From the NCBI GenBank assembly GCA_016929175.1, contig JAFGJI010000247.1, forward strand, positions 1-7,358: a stretch of 7,358 nucleotides of DNA, in the 5' to 3' direction. Positions 1-5,800 of this stretch are shown here, one piece after another (position 1 is the first letter of the stretch; each line of letters opens with the position of its first letter). This stretch comes from Thermoplasmatota archaeon. GTDB taxonomy: Archaea > Thermoplasmatota > Penumbrarchaeia > Penumbrarchaeales > Penumbrarchaeaceae. A model generated the notes under the pieces. The model was not told the origin of the DNA and did no database searches. It saw only the letters and a list, made by a program, of their open reading frames with translations. The position numbers and the translations under genes are program-made.

Positions 1-2560
1 CGTAATTTATCGAGGGGTATGATGAGTATTCGATCCGATATCTGACGATATATTCCTGGTCTTCCGTGGCATGGTCCGCTTTCTCGAGCCTGATCACCGG
101 GGACCTGTAGAGTGGATAGAGCCAGGGATAGGTCCGGTCCTCGATGATCCCCCATGAATTGACGAAATCCCAATCCTCTTTTAAGAAGGTCTCCTCCTTC
201 TTCATCTCGATCGTGGTGTTAGCGGAATACCCGGTGGATGAGCCTCTTACGACCCCTCTGTCATAGGGGAACACTATACTGTCGTAGAAGCAACCCGAGA
301 TGGAACCCAGGTTGTTTCCGACAAGCCCCCCTATCTCGGTGGAGATGACACTGCTGACCGAGGTCACCGCATAGGAATCAGAAATGGAGGCAGAACCTTC
401 TCCATAGTTCTGCCCGACCAATCCACCCATATCACTGTGGCCGGGGGCCTGGGTGTAGAAGATGGACCCGATTGCGTATGACTCGGAGACACTGCCATCG
501 TTGTATCCCACCAACCCCCCGATATCCCCCGCATCCTGGGACTCGTTGATGGAGACGATGCTCTTGGAATAGGTGTAAAGGACCGTTCCGCTGTTGTAGC
601 CTATCAAGCCCCCGACCCTTTCCGGTGTGTATTTGACGTTATTGCCTGTCCCGGTCCTTCTTGAAATGTTGCTCCCTGAATATGTCCTGGAAATGAGGCC
701 TCTCTGATTTTCCCCGATGAGGCCACCTATCCTGTAGAACCTGTTGTTCGCAAGGCTTCCCTTCAGATCGCAGGTGATATCTCCCTCTGAAAAGGCCCAT
801 TCCACCTCGGAATTGTAATTGTATCCTATGAGTCCCCCGACCGAATGGACCGCGTCAGCAGAAGTGGGAGAGACCGAGATATCTATCGGTACGGTCGAGT
901 ATCCATAGCTGATCTTCTTGTTATTGTAACCGACAAGCCCTCCAATGTTGTACACGTTCCCGGTCCCATCTATGCTGATGGGCCCGGTAGAGTAACTGTT
1001 GGTCAGTGTTCCGAGGTTGTTCTGCCCTATGAGGCCTCCGACCATCTGGGTCAACTGGCCCGACAATGATATTTCGATACTGCCAGCTGCATATGTCCTG
1101 TCAACAACCCCCTGGTTGCAGTATCCTATGAGCCCTCCGGTGTTGTGGAGATAACCCCAAACGGTGACGGAGATATCGCTCCTGGAGTTGCACTGGGTCA
1201 CCTGGCCTCTGTACAATTCTCCAACCAGACCCCCGATATAGTCGCAGTTACCACCGATAACGGAAACCTCGACAGCGCCCGTGCTGTATGAGTCCGATAA
1301 TGGGACAGAGCTGAAGGCTCCTATGAGGCCTGCGATACGGTTAGCGTAGGTCTGTGCAGAGATAGAGATCGAGACAGAGGAATATGAACCGCTGACCGCT
1401 CCGGAGCTGTAACCGGAGAGACCGCCGATATATCGGCTGTTACCAGATAACAGGATAACTCCTCCTGAATGGCACGAGGATAGCTGTCCAATATTGTGGC
1501 CAGTGATCCCTCCAAGGTTATCAATGGATATTACGCTGGTCGAGCTGTAGTACACATTGATGAATCCGATCCAGTAGCTCCCTGTGACCATCCTGTTGTT
1601 GTAGCCGATCAGCCCCCCGATCAAAGTGCATGATACCGATGAAATACCCTCGATCCCGATATCCGATCCACTGCTGCAGTTCTCCACTTCCCCTTCATTC
1701 CTTCCTATCAACCCGCCAACTTGTTGAATGTAATCCCATCCTTTGGCCTCCATAGAGCCCGAAGACCGGGAATTTCTTACCGTTCCGCTGCTGAGGCCGA
1801 TCAGACCCCCTATATAGCACATGTCAGAAGAACCGGAACCTGCAAACAGCAGGTCAGAAGTTGACCTGCAGTTGTCGACCTCCAGGGTATCCACGTGACC
1901 GATGAGCCCTCCTATCTGCAACTTATCGCCTGCCCCGTTCAAGGTCAGATCGACATCCGAAGTGCAGTTCGATATCGCAGTCCCCTGTCCTCTCGCATAT
2001 CCGGTCAGACCGCCTATGTTGTGGAAAGTTCCTGTCACCTTCCCGGAAACAGTGCAGTTCTCTATTCTCGGATCGAATGCCCTCCCGCAAAGGACACCCA
2101 CATTATGCTGTCCTGTAATACCGGTCGCCTCGATCCCGACGTGATGCACCCATGCGCCGTTCATGACCGCGAACAATCCCACATCGCCGTACCCGCTCCG
2201 ATCTATCCAAAGCGCCTTGATCTTGAACCCTTTTCCGTCAAGGCCGCCCTTGAAAGGATAGTCGCTATTTCCCACAGGCAGGAATCCCCTGTCGCCACTC
2301 CAGTTGCGGGTCTGGGACGCATCAATATCATTGACAAGTACGAAGTGCTCCGTCAGGTTACTGCTGATGTTCTGCAGCTCGAAGATCGTCGATATCCGAT
2401 ACGGATCTTCAATTGTCCCGTTTCCCCCTGCGAACGAGCTCCTCGTGGGCGGAACTTGAAGAGAGGGCTCACCCCCGGTCTCTGCATACGAATGACCCAT
2501 GACCATTGGTGAAGTTAACAGGACCATTGAAAGAAGTATCGGAATGAATCTGTATTTCAT
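1..2560 (-). CDS. Large secreted GLUG-repeat surface protein, C-terminus beyond window
   Basis: The frame is open without a stop from the ATG at 2560 to the window edge, giving 853 complete codons; the 3' end is missing. Residues 1-26 form a signal peptide: a Lys/Arg-containing start (MKYRF), a hydrophobic core, and a likely cut after HSYA. Residues 45-80 carry the cap motif GGNGTIEDPYRI, followed by ELQNIS and VNDIDAS, which is typical of proteins that precede GLUG arrays. Residues 154-773 hold the GLUG repeats. Residues 797-813 (WDFVNSWG, then DRTYPW) match the closing segment usual after such arrays. ATEDQEY at 831-837 may begin an Ig-like or cadherin-like domain that is cut by the window. 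GLUG arrays are known from bacterial and archaeal surface proteins and are thought to form beta-solenoids; adhesion is inferred, not shown. The start is well supported: an in-frame TAA lies at 2575-2573, and a Shine-Dalgarno-like run precedes the ATG. Several NxS/T sites could be N-glycosylated. The gene is divergent from the one at 2827. The family call is confident; the ligand is unknown. Confidence 0.92.
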   Translation of the reverse strand, partial: MKYRFIPILLSMVLLTSPMVMGHSYAETGGEPSLQVPPTRSSFAGGNGTIEDPYRISTIFELQNISSNLTEHFVLVNDIDASQTRNWSGDRGFLPVGNSDYPFKGGLDGKGFKIKALWIDRSGYGDVGLFAVMNGAWVHHVGIEATGITGQHNVGVLCGRAFDPRIENCTVSGKVTGTFHNIGGLTGYARGQGTAISNCTSDVDLTLNGAGDKLQIGGLIGHVDTLEVDNCRSTSDLLFAGSGSSDMCYIGGLIGLSSGTVRNSRSSGSMEAKGWDYIQQVGGLIGRNEGEVENCSSGSDIGIEGISSVSCTLIGGLIGYNNRMVTGSYWIGFINVYYSSTSVISIDNLGGITGHNIGQLSSCHSGGVILLSGNSRYIGGLSGYSSGAVSGSYSSVSISISAQTYANRIAGLIGAFSSVPLSDSYSTGAVEVSVIGGNCDYIGGLVGELYRGQVTQCNSRSDISVTVWGYLHNTGGLIGYCNQGVVDRTYAAGSIEISLSGQLTQMVGGLIGQNNLGTLTNSYSTGPISIDGTGNVYNIGGLVGYNNKKISYGYSTVPIDISVSPTSADAVHSVGGLIGYNYNSEVEWAFSEGDITCDLKGSLANNRFYRIGGLIGENQRGLISRTYSGSNISRRTGTGNNVKYTPERVGGLIGYNSGTVLYTYSKSIVSINESQDAGDIGGLVGYNDGSVSESYAIGSIFYTQAPGHSDMGGLVGQNYGEGSASISDSYAVTSVSSVISTEIGGLVGNNLGSISGCFYDSIVFPYDRGVVRGSSTGYSANTTIEMKKEETFLKEDWDFVNSWGIIEDRTYPWLYPLYRSPVIRLEKADHATEDQEYIVRYRIEYSSYPSINY
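242..2101 (-). repeat. Array of 18 GLUG-type protein repeats plus one degenerate unit
   Basis: The encoded protein repeats a unit of 29-38 residues with consensus (I/V)GGL(I/V)GYNxGxVxxSYSxG. I place the canonical unit starts at residues 182, 216, 250, 281, 314, 349, 378, 409, 442, 474, 507, 539, 574, 611, 649, 680, 711 and 743. A degenerate first unit (VGVLCGRAF) starts at residue 154. The DNA copies have drifted apart: similarity is clear in protein but only in short stretches of nucleotides, such as the GC-rich codons of the GGL core. This points to an old duplication held by structural selection rather than a recent tandem expansion. Units 13-15 are the longest (35-38 residues), which suggests longer loops in that part of the solenoid. 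Confidence 0.9.
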
Positions 2561-2562
2561 GG

Positions 2563-2574
2563 GATCCCCCCTTT
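2563..2574 (-). promoter_or_regulatory. Shine-Dalgarno-like site for the GLUG-repeat gene
   Basis: Read on the minus strand, AAAGGGGGGATC lies immediately before the ATG at 2560. It resembles the archaeal and bacterial GGAGGTGATC complement of the 16S rRNA 3' end. With the in-frame stop at 2575-2573, it fixes the start codon. The spacing is short to normal, depending on how the run is paired. Confidence 0.7.
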
Positions 2575-2591
2575 AACCATCAATTTCTGAT

Positions 2592-2602
2592 TATTTATAA
2601 CT
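2592..2602 (-). promoter_or_regulatory. Archaeal TATA box for the GLUG-repeat gene
   Basis: The minus-strand sequence AGTTATAAATA is a strong match to the archaeal TATA consensus TTTATAAA, in an AT-rich setting. Its centre is about 36 nt before the ATG. With the usual spacing of about 26 nt, transcription would start near 2570, leaving a short leader of roughly 10-14 nt with the Shine-Dalgarno run at its very 5' end. The exact start site is inferred. Confidence 0.6.
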
Positions 2603-2682
2603 ATTCAATCCACCAGTATGACGAGCTTATCGGTTCCAACATTTCAAGATCATTTTCATTTTTTTCAGAATACAAGTTGTTT

Positions 2683-2765
2683 TACTGCATTCAACCAACA
2701 ATGATATCATATTGTAATAAATGACATAGAGGAGTGACACATTTCACTGATACTGCATGGGTTGA
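2683..2765. repeat. Paired short repeats in the divergent intergenic region
   Basis: TACTGCAT occurs at 2683-2690 and again in the same orientation at 2751-2758. Next to the first copy is TCAACC (2691-2696), and next to the second is its reverse complement GGTTGA (2760-2765). The pair brackets the central palindrome. This could be a regulator site with two half-elements, or chance in AT-rich DNA; the elements are short and no regulator gene is visible. Confidence 0.3.
2698..2715. promoter_or_regulatory. Palindromic candidate operator between the divergent promoters
   Basis: ATGATATCAT is a perfect 10-bp palindrome at 2701-2710. It is enclosed by an inverted pair, ACAAT (2698-2702) and ATTGT (2711-2715), whose centre is offset by one base. 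The site is near the middle of the intergenic region, about 100 bp from each TATA box, so it could serve a regulator acting on both genes. It is too AT-rich and short to be certain. Confidence 0.3.
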
Positions 2766-2790
2766 AACAATTCGGATCATCCAGCCTCCA

Positions 2791-2803
2791 GAAAGTTATA
2801 ACT
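2791..2803 (+). promoter_or_regulatory. BRE/TATA promoter for the rightward gene, likely leaderless
   Basis: GAAAGTTATAACT combines a purine-rich BRE-like stretch (GAAAG) with a TATA-like core. Its centre is near 2799, about 28 nt before the A of the ATG at 2827. With normal archaeal spacing, transcription would begin at or within a few bases of the start codon. No Shine-Dalgarno sequence lies before the ATG, which agrees with a leaderless mRNA. Confidence 0.6.
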
Positions 2804-2804
2804 A

Positions 2805-2818
2805 CTATAATCTATAAT
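2805..2818 (+). repeat. Tandem 7-bp CTATAAT repeat before the start codon
   Basis: Two exact copies of CTATAAT abut at 2805-2811 and 2812-2818, between the TATA element and the ATG at 2827. Each contains TATAAT, which would look like a bacterial -10 box. Given the upstream TATA element, I read them as part of the AT-rich promoter. The second copy supplies the in-frame TAA (2815-2817) that makes 2827 the first possible in-frame start. Confidence 0.5.
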
Positions 2819-2826
2819 CACACTGT

Positions 2827-5800
2827 ATGTCACTATTTGGGATTAGGAAGGTTATTCTAGGTGCTGTCATCGGGTTAACACTGGTTGTTTCCTCTTTTAT
2901 CTTTGTCCTTGCCTCTGAAGGGACCACACTTGAAAGGATGGATGACCAGGAATGGGACCTCGACGGATGCATCGATGAAGACGGCATCGTGCACATCGTC
3001 CATTCCACACAGGAAGGTCTCATGTTCTCGGATTATCACGGGGGGGTCATGGAGAATTCGCGATCGATCACGGATGAGGATGCAGAACAGGCTGCCATGA
3101 TCTATACACAAGACAGTTTCTTTCTCATCGCATATATCGTCGAGGCTGATTTCTTCAACACGGCGATCAGAATGATCAGGTACGACGGAAGCGATGTTCT
3201 GGATAGATGGACGATCCTCGAGGACGCGTCCTATCACAATCCTGCCCTATCCTACTTCAAAGGATCCCTTTACCTTGTCTTCGAACAGGGTGGATCGGCG
3301 GATGGATCGGTTGGTTTCTCGAGCGATATAGCTATTGTCAGCAGTGCTGATGACGGAGACACCTGGAGCGAACCAACGGTCCTATTCCGGAGCGATCTGG
3401 ACGAGATGGTACCCTCCCTCGCAGTGTTCAACGGAAGATTGTTCGTCTCCTTCATTCAAACCCAGGGGGAGGAGGTCACACACCAGGGGAACGCCTGGGA
3501 AGCTGAAGATGACGCGATCCTGATAAGCTCCTCGCCTGACGGGTCCGTCTGGACCGAGCCATACAGGGTCTCCTATGACATAGCAAGAATTGAAGACCCG
3601 GCCATCATCAACTACAAGGACAGGCTCGCCCTTGCATGGGTGACGAACATCGGTGGCTACGGGATAGAGAACACCGAGAGCATTGCCACATGCCTCTATG
3701 ATGGCTATATGTGGAGCGATCAGATAATATTCCAGACCCGGCATCCGAACGATCTTGTACCACTTCTCATATCTTATACTGACTATCTCATAGACGACGG
3801 TCAGAATGTTCCGGCATACTTGCAGGAATTCTCCGACCTTGAAAAAACAGAGAGGGATCCGAACTTCGAGATCAGCGATCAGGAATGGGAGATCCAGTCC
3901 AGTACCACCAAGGAGATCTTCAGGAAGAACGTGACCATACGCAACACCGGGAACTCCCTGCTGATCGGCCATGTCGAGGTCCCGAAGAGTACGGACAATA
4001 TCGTTGTTTCCTCCTCGACATACGAGTTCGATCTGGATCCCGGGGAGGAAATGGTCCTGAACCTGCAGGTGGAAGCGGACTATCCGGGGAATTACGATCT
4101 CACCGTGTTCTTCAGGAGCAATGATGCAGAGAACCGTGTCGTTCCATACTTCATCACCGTCAGTATAGAAGGCCAGATGGAAGACTTTTTCTCGAACTTC
4201 CCCGTGATCGAACCGGATGATGACGATGACGTTATTGATGATGATATAGTGGATGATGACGATGAGAACGATACCGACAGTGACGGGATGCCGGACTGGT
4301 GGGAGGACAATTACGGATTGAACAGGACCGACCCTGCCGATGCTGCCGGCGACATTGACGGAGATAATGCCACCAACCTCGAGGAGTACATAGCGGGAAC
4401 GGACCCCACCGACCCCAACGATGTGCCCGCTGACGATGATACGGTAGATGACGATATCGTGGACGATGACACGCACGACAAGAAGGGGGTCGACCTGTTC
4501 ATTATCATACTTATGACCGTCATCATATTGGTGGTCATACTGATCGTCGTTCTTCTGATCGTCCGAAAGTTGAACTCCACGAAGGAAGGGGACCTGAGCG
4601 CGGAAATGGCGATCTTCTTCGTTCTTCTGCTCCTGGTCGCAGGAATGGCGCCGTTCATATCCAATGCCCAGGAAGTCGAGGAAATAAAACTGATAGACGA
4701 GGAGATCGGAGAATTCGCAAAGAGCAGGATGAACATCACAGAGCCCCTGAGTGTCACTTCCTCCATAGCGATCGGGACAAGGTTCGAGACGGAGTCTCTG
4801 GAAATGTACTCACAATTCACCATCGTCTCGCAGGTCTTCGAGACAGGAGGTAAGGTCATCGATGGTATCTACTTCCATGCGATGAACCCATCGCCCCGGG
4901 AAGTTCCCATAGACATCTCGATAAGGGACCTGGGGACCAACAAGATCATCGGAAGGGGCAGGGTGATGATCAGCGGTGACATGAAGGAGTACATCGTGGA
5001 ATTTGACAACCGGGAGAACGTAGATACATGCGAGGTCGAGTTCTCCACCAGACAGATCTACACACCTGACGAGAAGCTCGAGGTGAGGATCGGCTGCATC
5101 GCGAACTCCGGATTGAACGTTTCCCGCGTGTTAAAATATTCCCAGAGATTCCCGATCCAGACCGGAAAGATCACTCAGATCGACCGCTACAACACCGACA
5201 CCATCGCATTGGGAGCAAGGTATCTTGACCCGAAGGTGTTCATGATGGATTTCCACATGGACAAGAAAGCGCTTCTTCTCGATAAAGAGGACGATATCAT
5301 AAACGGCTCCTTTGTCATCGCAAATGATCTGGAGCAGGATATTGCGGTCAGGGTCAAACTGGTCTGCTACGACGCGGCCGGGAACGAATATCCCATTGCC
5401 AACCAGTTCCTGGACCTCGAGGCGAGGAACCTTTCCGGACAGCTGATCTTCGAAGTACCCCGGGACCTCGGCTTCACCGAGGGAAGGCACGTGATCGTCG
5501 CAGGCATCTATTATCAGGACCAGCTGATATTCAGGTTCGGTGATGAACCATTCGAGATGTACTCGACGGCGTTCCTTGTCTCCTACAGACGCATCAAAGA
5601 TGTCTCGGTACTTCCCACCGACCGGATCCGACCGGGGGGCCATATCAATTTTGCCGTTCTCAAGATAGACCATATTGCAAGGGAGGTCAACGACCAGCAG
5701 CTGGCCGAGATCAAGGACAAGCTCCAGGACGTTGCCGAGGAATACGCTCTATCCTATACCTGGAAGGAGGTAACGGACATATCGGAATTCACCAGAATGA

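Noticed and set aside
242..2101. Regularly spaced repeated DNA as a CRISPR-like or satellite array
   Set aside because: The periodicity is at protein level in one open frame. DNA copies are divergent and vary in length, as expected for GLUG repeats.
1895..2512. A 205-codon open frame on the plus strand
   Set aside because: It lies wholly antisense to the GLUG-repeat gene, whose frame has a signal peptide, cap motif and first repeats here. The plus-strand translation has no recognisable domain and looks like a shadow.
2557..2580. A 7-codon upstream ORF on the minus strand whose TGA overlaps the start ATG of the GLUG gene (ATGA)
   Set aside because: It lies across the Shine-Dalgarno run, and its ATG would probably be upstream of the predicted transcription start near 2570. 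It is more likely chance than a regulatory leader peptide.
2733..2748. AGTGA/TCACT inverted repeat as a terminator or operator
   Set aside because: The stem is only 5 bp and AT-rich, and no gene ends here because both genes diverge. Too weak to call.
2806..2818. TATAAT twice, resembling bacterial -10 boxes
   Set aside because: No matching -35 element stands at the right distance, the boxes are only 9-16 nt from the ATG, and a BRE/TATA element upstream explains the promoter better.
3382..4476. A 364-codon open frame on the minus strand
   Set aside because: It is antisense to the propeller, CARDB-like and Asp-rich parts of the rightward gene. Its Ile/Val-rich stretches are simply the complement of GAT/GAC Asp codons, and no domain is visible.
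5131..5673. A 180-codon open frame on the minus strand
   Set aside because: Antisense to the continuous rightward gene, with no promoter, Shine-Dalgarno sequence or recognisable motif of its own.
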